64,000 nt of DNA from Cylicocyclus nassatus (Eukaryota; Nematoda; Chromadorea; Rhabditida; Strongylidae), in assembly GCA_958299035.1 (NCBI GenBank), contig CATQJL010000223.1, positions 11,332,293-11,396,292 on the forward strand. The letters run 5' to 3'. Positions 44,601-55,639 of the stretch are shown here, one piece after another; within the stretch, counting starts at the first letter, position 1, and every line of letters begins with the position of its first letter. Position numbers and translations under genes: made by a program. The notes beneath the pieces were generated by a model. It was not told the DNA's origin and made no database searches. It was given only the letters and a program-made list of their open reading frames with translations.

Positions 44601-45136
44601 TGGATCTTCGCAGGGTCTCAACGAAACCCTGCAAAATTATATATCGTTGTGATCCTCATGAGACGGCCAGGAGCACTGACAACGTCGCGGGTCTTGAAAA
44701 TCACTCCATAACGAGATAGACCAGCATTCATATGGCGACTCTTTGTGCAAGATTTGAGCGCAGTTTTTCGTTTTTATTGAACTTTAGCGGCTTTAATGAA
44801 CTTCCAACATTCAACCGCAGTTCAGAGAAAGGTTAACTGAGAAATTTTGCCCTAGTTTTTGATAAAGTTTTTAAATAAAAACCTTCTTCTCAACAAAAAA
44901 GGCCATAAAAACGCAATCCTTCGGTTTTTTTTGAGCTTCTTTTGAATGTCACTGCTGTATTTGCCTCATTTAAATTCATCCCTATACGGTTATGTCATTA
45001 GTTATGTCATAATTTCTGGGGCTTCGCCCCGGATGACTTCTGTACTTCTCCCCAGGTGAAGGTTGTGTTCTATCATGACGCTCAAAGTGAAGGTTACCAG
45101 AGTACATGGCTCTATGTATCGAAGGTATGGCCATGG

Positions 45137-47345
45137 CGTTAGTTCAGCTTTTATGGGATTCTTGGCAGCAACTTGGCAATTCTGGCAACATTCCATAGTC
45201 TTCTTAACGTCCTCTTCTACACTAGGCCAGTAGACATAGTTGCGAGCAAGCAGCTTCATCCGGGTTTGTCCAGGGTGACCGTCGTGCAGCATGCGAAGAA
45301 CCTTCCTCCTTAGCAAAACGGGAACGACGATCCTGGATCCGAAGAATATGCATCCGTTGTGAATAGACAGTTCCTTTTGCAAGCTTCTGTAATTGAACAA
45401 CGGCGTTCCGGGAAGTGCATTTGGCCAACGTCCTGTTTGTAGGCAGTTGAACAGCTCCATCAACACTACATCTTTTTTTCATGGCAGAACGTACATCTTC
45501 CACGGTAACTGGCAACTGGTCGAGTGTTTCCTCGTAAGTGGCGGAGACATCAGCTTCTATGGTAGCCATGATGACGTCTTCATCCGGCGCACTCCGGCAG
45601 GAAAGCAATCGGGAGAGAGCATCGGCCTGTCCAAACGATGTCGTAGAGCAGTACCTGATGTCGAAATCATAGGCCAGTAGCGTCAATGACCACCGTTGAA
45701 GACGATTAGCAGTATAGGCCGGTATTCCTTTCTTGCTCCCGAAGATGGTGAGTAGAGGGCGATGGTCCGTTAACAAGGTAAATCTTCTTCCATAAAGGTA
45801 GCGGTGAAATTTCTTGACGGCAAAAACTAGGGCCAATCCCTCTTTCTCAATCTGTGAGTAGTTCTTCTCTGCGGCAGTCAAGGCACGGCTTGCGTGAGAG
45901 ACGACCTTCTCCGATCCATCCGGATAGCGGTGAGAAATCACGGCTCCGATTCCATAGTTGCTTGCGTCAGCGGCAACAATGATCGGCTTCTTAGGGTCGT
46001 AGTGGCACAGTAGAAGATCCGAGGTCAGGACATCGCGAAGGCGGGCGAAGGCTTCCTGGCACTCCTTACTCCAGACAAACGGTGTGTCTTTCTTCTTAAA
46101 AGCGTCCAGTGGTCCGCGAAGTGAACGCATTCTTGGCACGAAAGACGAATAGAATGAAATCATCCCAAGATAAGATTCGAGCTGCTTTATATCTTGGGGT
46201 GGCGGCATATGGGCGATGGCAGAAATCCTTTCGGGATCGGGGCGTCTTCCTTCGGCATCGACAACGAATCCGAGAAATACTATACTGGACTTACCAAAAT
46301 GGCACTTTTCACGGCGAACACGCATTCCATACTCTTGAAGACGTTGGAACAGCTTGAATACGTTCGCATCATGCTCTTCATGCGTCCTTCCTGTGACCAC
46401 AACATCGTCCAGATAGGCAACGGCTCCATTTATGTCGGCAGTGATGTTGCTCATCAGCGATTGAAAGATTCCGGGAGCACTTTTCACACCAAACGGGAGG
46501 CGGTTGTAGCGGAAAAGTCCTCTTGACGTGTTAATGGTCAGCAACTCTTTGCTTTCGTCGTCCATTTCTACTTGCAGATAAGCGTCACGCAGGTCGATAT
46601 TGGTGAAGACTGTTCCTCCATTTAGTTTGGTAAAAACGTCTTCAGCGGTTGGTAGGGGGTGTCGATTCAGCTCCAATGCGTCATTTAATCCGGTGGAATA
46701 GTCGGCACAGATGCGCACTGTTCCATTCTTCTTCTTGACGGGTACGATAGGAGCAGCCCACTGTGAGTAATCGACAGGTGACAATACTCCAATAGCGACA
46801 AGGCGGTCCAATTCTGCGTTGACGAGCGGTTCTACGGCAAACGGAACCTTTCGTTTGGGCACGAAGACGGGCGTGGCATCCTTCTTTAGTACGAGGTGAG
46901 CTTTGAACTTGTTGACATGTCCTAACTCATCTTTGAAAACTTCTGGAAACTCAGCCATAAGGCGGTAGTCCAGCACCGAAGAGGCATCCACGACACAGCA
47001 AGTAGCAGACAAAGCATCTCGGAAGGGCGGCAGCTGTTGAAGCACATCCATTCCTAGTAAACACAGGTCTTTTGTAATGTAAAATAATCCCTCACCATCA
47101 AATCCATTGCATGTGAACGGCATTTCATGAACTCCATACACTTCGATCAGCGATCCATTTGCAGCTCTCAATTCGGCAGGAGCGGCCTTCAGGGTTGGTG
47201 AGCCTAATTCCATCCACGTCCTGCGGTTGATTGTCGATACGTCAGCACCGCTGTCTAGTTGCATCTTCACGTTCAGGTTATTCAGCTTGATATTCACGTA
47301 GCGACGGTGGGAGTTCAGCACGTTCAACTTCACAACTTTCTTCAT
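45137..47345 (-). pseudogene. Pol (protease-RT-RNase H-integrase N-terminus) of the minus-strand LTR element, frameshifted
   Basis: Read on the minus strand: protease MQLDSGAD, reverse transcriptase RADYSTGLN-like core with YLDDVVVTG, RNase H AADASNYGIG and LTDHRPLL, then a frameshift at the A run at about 45471-45478 (seven A where six would keep frame). The zinc-binding domain HDGHPGQTRMK...CCQNCQ continues in the other frame (45466 down). Coding stops at TPWP, where transposon X1 is inserted. The intact stretch 47345-45479 is otherwise well conserved. Confidence 0.88.
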
Positions 47346-48292
47346 GGAACGGCGGACTGGTCTGTTCCTTGACGGGCAGTTGTGTTGGCCCAGTGTCCTT
47401 TATTTCCACAGATATAGCACGCGTCATCACGGCGGAAACGTCCAGGCGGATCCTTGCTATCAGATGGGCGTCGGGTACGTTGCGGCTGGGGTCGGCGTTG
47501 CTTCTTCTTACGGACAGGAGCGACGGCTTGAGCTTGAGCGGGCGTAGGCGGTACAGATCCGATAAGGGCAGCATCCTTCTGCACGGACTGGTAGGCGTTA
47601 TAGTCGGCAATCAAGTCTTGCAGCTTGAATGTATCGTTTTCGGCATCCAGTTTGCTCAGTAATCTGGCTCTTATTGGCGAATCGCACGGTGATTGCAATC
47701 CCATAACGAAAAGTAGGCATTTTAACGGGTCACCTCTCATTTCGTCAGCTTTGGCGTCGACCAGCATCTTGTTGATTCGGGCAGCGTAAGACTCGATATC
47801 CTCTGCGGGATCTTTAACGACATGCAAACAGTTCCATCGACGTCGAAATAGCGTTGTCTTCTCTCCAAACAATGATGTCAATATTCTTGTGAGTTCTTGA
47901 AATGACAGCTCTAATGGTAATTTCGGTGCCAGATGTCCTCTTAATTTGGAGTGTGTGGCGTTATCGAGTTTCGCGGATAAGAGTGAGCAGCGGTCTTTCT
48001 CTGGCATTGATGTAGGAACAATTTCTTCAAATCTTAGTAGCCAGTTTTCAAAGGTGCAGCCGCTCTCGGGATCATAGGTGAAATATGGTATTCGTGACGA
48101 GAGTGCGGAGAAATCGGCTAATGTCGGTGGGGTAGCAGGATGTTGCAGTCGTTGTAGTAGTTCCTGGTTGGTCTTCATGAGAGCAGTGTTCTGTTCCATT
48201 AGCTGTTGGAACATTTGCTCCAGTGATGCTGTCGATGTAGTTGTCATCTTCAATTCTTGTTCGGTGGGTTGGTTCGGGTAGTCTTTTTCCAC
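47342..48292 (-). pseudogene. Gag of the minus-strand LTR element
   Basis: 316 codons from MEKDYPNQP to a TGA. Glutamine/leucine-rich N-terminus, capsid-like middle (FENWLLRFEEIVP, FRRRWNCLHV, ESYAARINKML) and a basic RKKKQRRPQPQR stretch. A single zinc knuckle, CYICGNKGHWAN, is missing its last Cys in this frame. A 2-nt repeat (AC) just there throws the frame off; without it the protein would run straight into pol, as in the plus-strand element. Confidence 0.85.
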
Positions 48293-48316
48293 GCGATCCG
48301 TTTGCTGATCGCCAGT

Positions 48317-48548
48317 TGTTGTGGTCTTCTATCTTTCTGTGGAGTCGGGACACGAATAACAGCAGTGCTTTATCGGCGACTGGTACAATGACAGACCAGG
48401 AATGGAGAAATGGAAGAATGAAGAATGAAGAATGAATATTACCGCAAAAGGAAGCTCTTATATAGTCCTCTAAGGATTGTTGTAAACAACACAAGAGATA
48501 TATACAACAGAGGTTCATTTACTACCAGCCTAATATCACTCTACAACA
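48317..48548 (-). repeat. 5' LTR of the minus-strand element
   Basis: 232 bp with TGTTGTAG...CCACAACA ends on the minus strand, followed by AC and the primer-binding candidate TGGCGATCAGCAAACGG. Confidence 0.88.
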
Positions 48549-48553
48549 AAAAG

Positions 48554-50139
48554 ATATATCAATGCAGAGAAGAACAGGCTAGAACAAGAATCCATTTTCA
48601 AGTTCAAAATTTAAAAAATTTGAGAAAGAATTGTTTGAGAAACTCTGCCGCTTATACGCCAGGACTAAACATGAATTCAAGACTCTAGCATCTTCTTCCC
48701 TCTTTTTGATAACGCAAAAAGCTAGCAAGGGAATCATCAGAAGTCGAAGTGGCTAATCACAAGCTGCATATCTTTTGATGCAGCATAGAACGCTGATTTC
48801 AAATCTCTTCCATACTGCAGAACGCCTTTGTAGGCGAAGTTATGAGCAGCTTTACTGCGAAAAATCTATACACAAAAATTGCAAAAATAGGCACGATTGT
48901 CTTTTTAGCTCACCTTCAAGTACGGGCCATATGAAGCGACCTAGTTGCATGTCTTGGTCCAGCATCGACAATGGCTCTATAAAACTAAGTTTGCCTTCTG
49001 CGCGCACGATTTCTTAGCAAAATAATGGCCTTCAAAGGTTTTTAACTTCATCCACAGAAATGTTTTGCCGATAAGGAAGGCAGATTTGAAGTCAGCATTT
49101 TACGCTGCATCTAATGATATGAAGCTTGCTTGAATTGGCCACTTCGATTTTTGACCATTTCCTTCTAAACAGATTGTTTAGTACTTCGAAAATCTATGTG
49201 CCTGCATGCTGAAAAGCTCAAACAGTTCCCAGTTTGACTTTGTGCGGAAATCTGACGAAAATTTAAATAGAATGGATTTTATTCTCATTGTCTAGTCTTT
49301 CAAATTTGATGACATAATTACCAAAAGATTCGAATGTCAATTTATTGAGGAGAACAGTGCAGTTAAAAGTAGACGAGCCGTTCTCCAATTCTAAGTGAGA
49401 AACTGTTTGAATTGGAAAATAGTGAGTTGCATGACAATATAAGATGGTGTGTGTTATTAAAAGCACCTTTGATGATGCTGAATGAAAATCTGGTGTTTTT
49501 ATTTGTTGAGCTACTTTATGATTGATTTGGGCTTTAGATGTGTGAGCGTATTGGAACGTCAGTGGGTAGATAAAAGTGATCTTAACTGCGAGCGATTGCA
49601 GTGCTTATGGTCAATCTAACGTCAGACACACGGCCTTCAATAACCGTCCCTCTCAGAAGGGAAGAATGTTTGATTGAAGTGGCCCTTCAAAATGAGATGG
49701 CACTATCTTGGAGGGGTTGCTGATTCCAACGTGCCCTCATCCGCGGAGAGTTTCTGGGCGCGAAAATTTCAAAGCAAAAAAATTAAATAATTAATTAAAT
49801 TCAAGTTATCCATCCCGAAACTATCATTCACGAAAGGATAAAGTGTATAAAGGGTTATTTTGGGTAGATCATCACGATTACATACCGCCAAGGGAAAGGC
49901 GTTCAAAGGATCGTAAGTCGTTAAAATTGGGACGGTAACTGTTTTTTTTTTTGCGAATGCAATTTGGTTGGCAAGGAAACTTTCGTTTAGAAAGGATTTT
50001 AGTATGAAAACTTCCACAAAATCCTTTGGGTGCTCGTGTCTCTCCATGCCGAGTTGTAAACCGTCTCATCTTTTCTCAGTTTCGTTTCCAAGCTCCTGGG
50101 ACGTGACTGGCGGGACAGTTTCACCAAAAATATTACAGT
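48554..50139. other. Intergenic, nothing recognised
   Basis: Continues the pre-insertion flank of the LTR element. Frames up to 92 codons have no motif or family exon. Confidence 0.45.
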
Positions 50140-50428
50140 AGACAAAGTCGTGACTGCATGGCAGTTTATAGTAATAGATTGGAAAAAGTTGGAACATCTA
50201 ATACAATTCCTTTCGTCTGATAGCAAATCTTAGATACATCAACACAGGGCATTGTTCGCCTCCCTTTCACAAGATCGCATTCTCTGCTTAAGTGACAGTT
50301 AAGGCTTTGATCAGCATTTCTCGCTATGAACAACGAATGTATTGTCGATATTTGGTTTTTGAAACTTTTCTTTGTCATTCAGATTGTTCAGCCTCAGATC
50401 AATGAACAAAAAAAGTATTTGAAAATTC
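50140..50428 (+). repeat. Duplicated upstream block of member H
   Basis: Landmarks ACATCAACACAGGGCATTGT, CTCCCTTTCACAAG and TGTATTGTCGATATT recur at about 54640-54927 before member I. Confidence 0.75.
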
Positions 50429-50436
50429 TATAAAAG
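50429..50436 (+). promoter_or_regulatory. TATA box of family member H
   Basis: TATAAAAG, 41 bp upstream of the ATG at 50470; the same spacing as in member I. Confidence 0.65.
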
Positions 50437-50469
50437 ACATAATCTCCATGGAAGGTGTACATTAGCAGC

Positions 50470-51044
50470 ATGTATTGCTTCCTGCTGCTCATACTGCCCT
50501 CCCAGGTAAGGGTAAAAATGCATTTGTTTGAGGATCGTCTAAATCATGCCAGATATTCGAATATTCGTTCGAAGCTGAAGCCGAGAAGCAATCACCATGG
50601 ACACAACGAAGCAGAATAGAAATTACTTTCAAATCTAGTATAACAAGCAACAGTGGTATCGATCACAACGCCCGAAGTCTTGTAAGATTCCTAGTTTTCT
50701 CCATTATTTTTTCAATCGCAGTGCATTAGTTCAATGATTATGCCATAAGAAATGGTAGCACGCTTGAAGAAATAAGTCTACGTCGTACAAACGATTGTCC
50801 GGGCTTAGAATCAGTACGAAAATATGAAGCAAACGTTATGGACTGTCACGAGGTGAGAGCATGGTTTCCAAGCGAATGTAGAATATGTGTACTTTTTCAG
50901 TTTCAAATGTATCTCTACGACCTTAGACCGCAACGATACTCTTTGAAAACTGCTTATGTCAAGTGCGATCGTATGGCGTCCGGAATATGCTTATGGTACA
51001 CCTGTGCAGATAAGGATTATCAAGACGTCATCAGCTGCAAATAG
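50470..51044 (+). CDS. Small secreted cysteine-rich protein, family member H (SCVP-like)
   Basis: Exons are 50470-50505, 50553-50681, 50730-50852 and 50901-51044, phase 0, giving 143 aa. Signal start MYCFLLLILPSQ; exon 2 begins IFEYSFEAEAEK and has PWTQRSRIEITF; exon 3 starts FNDYAIRNGSTLEE and ends VMDCHE; exon 4 reads FQMYLYDLRPQRY, YVKCDRMASGICLWYTC and ends ISCK. Six cysteines in the standard frame after the signal. Polyadenylation signal AATAAA at 51056-51061, 12 bp past the stop. A duplicate pair with the gene at 54969, including upstream DNA. Confidence 0.88.
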
Positions 51045-51061
51045 TAGTGAAAGTGAATAAA

Positions 51062-52285
51062 GTTTGTGATTTACTAATTTGCTGTGCAGCGCATGATGTC
51101 AACATTTAGATAAAATCACAAGATATTGCGGAAAATTCTACAATAAGGCAAAGATTTCTAGCGAAGTGGCCTTTCCAAATATATCTATAATATGAAAAGC
51201 ATTGAACACGAGTTCGATGTGCTTTTAGTATATGCTGTGCGCCCCGTTTTGATCAAAATATGGATGCGCGACTAGGAAACAAATCCATTCGGGGCCGCAT
51301 AAATGAGCATCGCTGGGGGACTGTAGTACTTAATTTGACAGATTCTTTCTCTATTTTTCGCTCCGGAACGCAGTCGAAACTCGGCATTCTGAGAGTATAG
51401 CAGATACTGAAAGCACGGGCAATATGTATCAATTTCGTTCGGGTAAGTGTTCCCGTGCAGGTCGTAATCCAGTCAAACCGGATGCCCATGCCCATGATGA
51501 GCGAACGTAGGCCCCTGAGCGTGCAAGAGTACGGTAAGGCAAAATCGGGTGAGTCTACACAACGCCAGGACACCTATCCATCTTCTTTGTGTATAAATCG
51601 TGTAAAAAAGAGCGTCTTTAAAATTAGATAGCCGGAAACATTAGCAGATCGAATACTAGTCATCGAGAAAGATTCAACAATTGGTATGTTGCAAGATGTT
51701 GATTTGATTTTATCTTGAGACTATCTGGCTTAACTTTGCGCGATAAAATTGAATAGAATTGTTAAAGGTAGTTGATAATTCTAAAAACTAATGCTGCATC
51801 CCTAATCAGTATGTTCGATTTCCGCCTGTGCCAACGCCCAGCCCCGCATCTCTAATTTTGCAAAAAATCGATAAAATCAATGTCGATCGATGACAAAAAG
51901 TAGCCTATGACACCCGCCCGGCCCCGAAGTGTATGTGTGTCAACTTTGGTCCCGATCTGTTCAGAAATGGAATTTTCTATTCGGAACATACCTACAGGCA
52001 GACATACAGACAGACAGACAAACAGACATCCAGCTTTATATATAAGATTTACAACAATATCAGAGCCACTGGAGAGACCGGATTATACAACTTTTGTAAA
52101 TTTCATGATTAAATCATATTTCTGTATGGAAACAATTCCCGAACGGGAGATTGATAAGTACAGCCCCAAATGTTCAATTAGCGCTCGATTTCTCGCACAG
52201 TATGAAGCTAGTCTAAAAAAATCTCCAGCTTTAAACATAATTTTCCTGAGCATTTAGTACACTTCATGTCCAAAATCTCTGCTAT
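51062..52285. other. Intergenic with a decayed repeat end
   Basis: At about 51890-52050 there is a (CAGA)n-like tract ending TTTATATATAAGATTT, like the 3' end of the hairpin-headed repeats at 14760 and 15460. No gene-family exon. A GC-rich 106-codon minus-strand frame at 51253-51573 has no motif. Confidence 0.45.
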
Positions 52286-53690
52286 ACCTTCGATACGCAG
52301 AGCCATGTACCCTGATAACTTTCACCCTGCACCATAAAAGAATGCACAACCTTAAACTGTATAGGAGAAGAGATTCGAGGTGAAGCCCTGGATATCAAAC
52401 ACAGAAACATGTCAAAAATATTTGTGAATGAAGAGAGCAAGCAATAACCTGGTAAAATATTCAGCACCAACAAAAGTGCGTTTTCATAGTTTTTTTCGTA
52501 TCAAAAATTTTTTTTGTGAAAATTTGTCTCAAGAAAAAAATTCTCTTCTCACCACAACGGTGCTTTCACAAAGCCATTTATTAAACTTTAAATGAGCTTC
52601 GGCGGTTCGGGAAATGATGTTCGGTAAAAGCCAACTGCGTCAAACTCAAAGGCAGAGTCCTCACAGGTTTGATGATTACAGGAAAAACATAGATTGATGC
52701 ATTCCCACTCTGATAAGCTCTTTCCCAAGTAGCGTCGCTTCAATTTGGTTCTGAAGCGAAAATCCGCTTCAGAAGTGGCGACTTAGACGCCTCGGCGACC
52801 TGCCCCCTCAATCGAGAGCCATAGTGCCTATATTGTCCACAGTCAAGGCGTAAGGTCCCATCACGACTCTGCGTCTTAATCTCGGCGGCAGGCGTCCCAT
52901 TGTAAAAATAGGGGCCTTGGGAGTAGCCCGTTTTCGACATTTTCTGCTCCGCAAGCAGCATTTTCGAATTCAGCGGAAAGGATAGGACCAGGTAACGAAA
53001 AAAACTTTGTTGGAAATTTTGCCCGGATGCTGCCTTTGAGCAAGAGCTGCATAATAAAATGCGGGTTTGTCTCATTGTAGAGTACTTTTCAAACTCGGCG
53101 ACGTTGTCAGGACATCCGATCGTCTTATAAAAATCACAGTGATATGTAGTGCAAAGAATTTTGCTGGAACCGCGCAGATCCAAAGCCAAATGTGCGTTGG
53201 CTATGCTATTTCCCCTCTGCTCTTCTGCGCCTTCACCGCTACCTCGTTACCCCCACGACCTCTACGAGGCATTTGACTCTAGCACCTTTTCTACACTGTT
53301 TCAGATTCATTTCCGGCAACTCGTAAATTATCTTGTAGTTGTTAATGTTGATTCAAACGCTGACAACGTCGGTGAGCTCCATTTTTGATTTGAACGAGAA
53401 ATTTAGCAAAACTCCTTTTCTCGGAATCCTTTAAATTTTTCTCCAATTTGACTCCTTTCAAAGGTTTTTTCTGCATTTGAAAGACCTTGCCTTTGTCTAT
53501 AATGTAGACAACGTTGGCAAGCTTACCTTGTAAAATTTTTGGTAAAGCTGCAAAATGTAGGGCATAGTGTTTTTTTCGTAGTGAGTATGCCCAAATTTCA
53601 AAAGTGATCAAACGTCTAAATATCGCATCATGAAAGTTTGGTGTCATTCAATCCAACTATACTTAAATTGAAATATTCCCTTTCCGTGCC
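52286..53690. mobile_element. Unclassified DNA transposon, copy X2 (diverged, right end not found)
   Basis: Begins CTATACCTTCGATACGCAGAGCC and runs parallel to the minus-strand reading of X1 from 45130 (AGAGCCATGTAC, TAAC-TTTCAC, GAAGCCC). It holds the diverged counterpart of the X1 hairpin and several GACGTTGTC/GACAACGTC motifs also present in X1. It is interrupted by a foldback MITE at 52650-53035. The right boundary is uncertain. Confidence 0.6.
52650..53035. mobile_element. AAGGCAG-family foldback MITE, copy 5
   Basis: Ends TCAA-AGGCAGAGTCC and GGATGCTGCCT-TTGA, with a GC-rich foldback interior that gives a 149-codon chance minus-strand frame. Nested inside X2. Confidence 0.6.
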
Positions 53691-54360
53691 TAGATTCTGT
53701 GAAAAACTGGGTGGAAGGAGATCAAAAATTCCGAAGCGTACAAGATGCGCTTTCCCATAAGTAAGGCCTAAAACTGATGAAGTCTTCATTGCAGAGTACG
53801 CATGTCATTGAGCCACGAAGCCATTGAGTGGCAACAATATTTTCACAGGTTCAATTATCCTAGGGCTCTACTGATGACCAACTGCATTGAAGAACTCCGA
53901 TTTACCGGCAAGACGTAATAAACTAGAGGGCATACTTGGGTCGAGGTTTTCTTAGATGGACTGAACGATGTGGTACTAGAAAGCAACCAACGTAATCATT
54001 TCTGAAGAAAATAAGAGTTAATATCATCTTCTCTATGTAAGGAGACGAGACCGCATTGCGGACATTGTCTTAACAAATTCGAGGTTCCCTGTTTCCAAAG
54101 AAAGAATAAACCTGGACGAGATAAATAGCAAGTATAAACGTGCTGAGCACACGATTAGGCTCGTATAGACAATGTGTGCAATGCGGTCTCGCGCCTCCTA
54201 GTCATAGAATGAATGACAAAGCTTACTTCGGTAATTTACAAATGATAGCAAAAAGACTTATATCGCTATATTCTTGACAAAAATACACTTCATAGCTCCT
54301 TTGATTGATCTTCACTAAGCAGAAGTGTCTTACCGCCTCAATAAAGGATAAAGGATAAAG
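53691..54360. repeat. Paralogous intergenic block (copy 1)
   Basis: GGGTGGA.GG...ATAAGGC.TAAA.CTGA, then AATTATCCTAGG and TACTAGAAAG...ATCATTTCTGAAGA, match in order the block at 58670-59180. One copy precedes member I and one precedes member J, so it is probably part of a duplicated unit or an old transposon. Confidence 0.5.
54041..54198. repeat. Small foldback MITE
   Basis: GGAGACGAGACCGCATTGCG and the complement CGCAATGCGGTCTCGCGCCTCC-type arm enclose about 90 bp. About 158 bp in all. No clear target duplication. Confidence 0.6.
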
Positions 54361-54639
54361 AATTCGGCGTCTTCAATACCTTTTGCGATTGAAAATCATT
54401 TCTCAAAAATTGAAAAATCTTAACTCAAGAAGAGAAGGTCCTATGGAAAGCTAGTGTAGGGTGAACGAACATCGTATAGCGCACCCTTCGCGAACAATGG
54501 TCCTAACACGATATGCAATAACTTTAGCGAAATGAAAAGTAGTCCGCGAATAGTAGTATCGGAGGTATATGTTATACGCTTGCAAGTAACATGGAAAACT
54601 GATATGCTCCAGCGCCTTAAGTCAACTTACTAAACAGAC

Positions 54640-54927
54640 AATTGTAAAAATCCATTCATAGTGATGGATTGGAAAAAGCTATAGAACATCTAATGTTATT
54701 CGAAAATTTGGAATACCCATAGCAAATCTTAAACACATCAACACAGGGCATTGTTTACCTCCCTTTCACAAGTTCGCATTCTCTGCTTGATTGTCAAATA
54801 AGGCTTTGATTCACATTTGTCGCTATAAATAATGAGTGTATTGTCGATATTCGGTTTCTGGAACCTTTCTTTGTCACCTTCTGATTGTTCAGCCTTAGGT
54901 CAATGAACAAAAATTACTCAAAAATGC
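54640..54927 (+). repeat. Duplicated upstream block of member I
   Basis: Paralogue of 50140-50428 with substitutions and small gaps. Confidence 0.75.
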
Positions 54928-54935
54928 TATAAAAG
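54928..54935 (+). promoter_or_regulatory. TATA box of family member I
   Basis: TATAAAAG, 41 bp before the ATG at 54969. Confidence 0.65.
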
Positions 54936-54968
54936 ACATGCTTTCCATGAAATTTGTACATCAGCAGC

Positions 54969-55563
54969 ATGTCTTGCTTCCTGCTGCTTATTCTGCTCTC
55001 CCAGGTAAGTGTTAAAATGCATTCTTCCAAGGATTGTATGAATTATGGCAGATATTCGAATATTCGTTTGAAGCTGAAGCAATCAGCAAGCAAGAGAAGC
55101 AATCACCATGGACACAACGAAGCAAAATAGAAATCACTTTTAAAGCTAGACCACGTATAAGCAATAATGGCATCGATCACAACGTCCGTAGCCTTGTGAG
55201 CTTTTTGTTCACCCTTGCCATCGCCTTTCAAAACCTCAATACTTCAGTTCAATGACTATGCTATAAGAAATGGTATAACACTCGAAGACGTGAATGTTCA
55301 TCGCATAGATGATTGCTCGCAACTGCCATCAGTATTGAAATACCAAGCAAATGTTATGGACTGCCACGAGGTAAGAATATTTTTTACGCAGCAATGCAAA
55401 AAAGAACTCTACGTTTCAGTTTCAAATATATCTGTACGAGCTCAGACCCGAAAAATATTGTACGAAAATTGGTCATGTCAAATGCGATCGTATGGCGTCT
55501 ACGATATGCCTACATTACACCTGCTCAGACAGCGATTACAAAGATGTGACCAGTTGCACTTGA
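54969..55563 (+). CDS. Small secreted cysteine-rich protein, family member I (SCVP-like)
   Basis: Exons are 54969-55004, 55052-55195, 55248-55370 and 55420-55563, phase 0, giving 148 aa. Signal start MSCFLLLILLSQ; exon 2 opens IFEYSFEAEAISKQEK, with five more codons than member H, and carries PWTQRSKIEITF; exon 3 starts FNDYAIRNGITLED and ends VMDCHE; exon 4 reads FQIYLYELRPEKYC, HVKCDRMASTICLHYTC and ends TSCT. Seven cysteines, one extra at EKYC. AATAAA at 55572-55577. Very close to member H; the longer exon 2 is an in-frame indel. Confidence 0.88.
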
Positions 55564-55639
55564 TAAAGAAGAATAAATTTCGAGATTCATCAAGGAACGC
55601 ATGATGTGACTCACCCAAGCAAAAGCACCAGATATTCCA

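Larger units (their letters stand above)
38674..45130. mobile_element. Unclassified DNA transposon (copy X1), split by the plus-strand LTR element
   Basis: Its two pieces, 38674-38785 and 43764-45130 (with CAAAT duplicated), make about 1.48 kb. The ends CCATACCTTCGATA and TATCGAAGGTATGG are inverted repeats. The flanking direct repeat is 6-9 bp (CCATGG within GGCCATGGC), ambiguous because the target is palindromic. It interrupts the host element's integrase between TPWP and the next residues. No transposase was recognised. A second copy begins at 52286. Internal hairpin at 44482-44600. Confidence 0.75.
37486..48548 (-). mobile_element. Mag-like Ty3/gypsy element with an inverted left end (aberrant insertion)
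   Basis: Minus-strand element bounded by the 5-bp duplication AAAAG (37481-37485, 48549-48553). The right end is a normal 5' LTR (48317-48548). The left end, where a 3' LTR belongs, is the first 102 bp of the LTR in inverted orientation (37486-37587). That is joined to a 26-bp scrap of the integrase gene (37588-37613, same as 38087-38112) and then the polypurine tract (about 37614-37628). Gag, protease, RT, RNase H and integrase are recognisable but carry at least two frameshifts, and the integrase region is split by later insertions between 38674 and 45130. Confidence 0.88.

Noticed and set aside
48072..48518. 148-codon minus-strand frame beginning MNLCCIYLL, repeated at 37516 on the plus strand
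   Set aside because: It is the LTR read as protein; the repeat reflects the inverted LTR copy rather than a gene.
52740..53189. 149-codon minus-strand frame
   Set aside because: Covers the GC-rich part of a foldback MITE and part of transposon X2; no motif, composition-driven.
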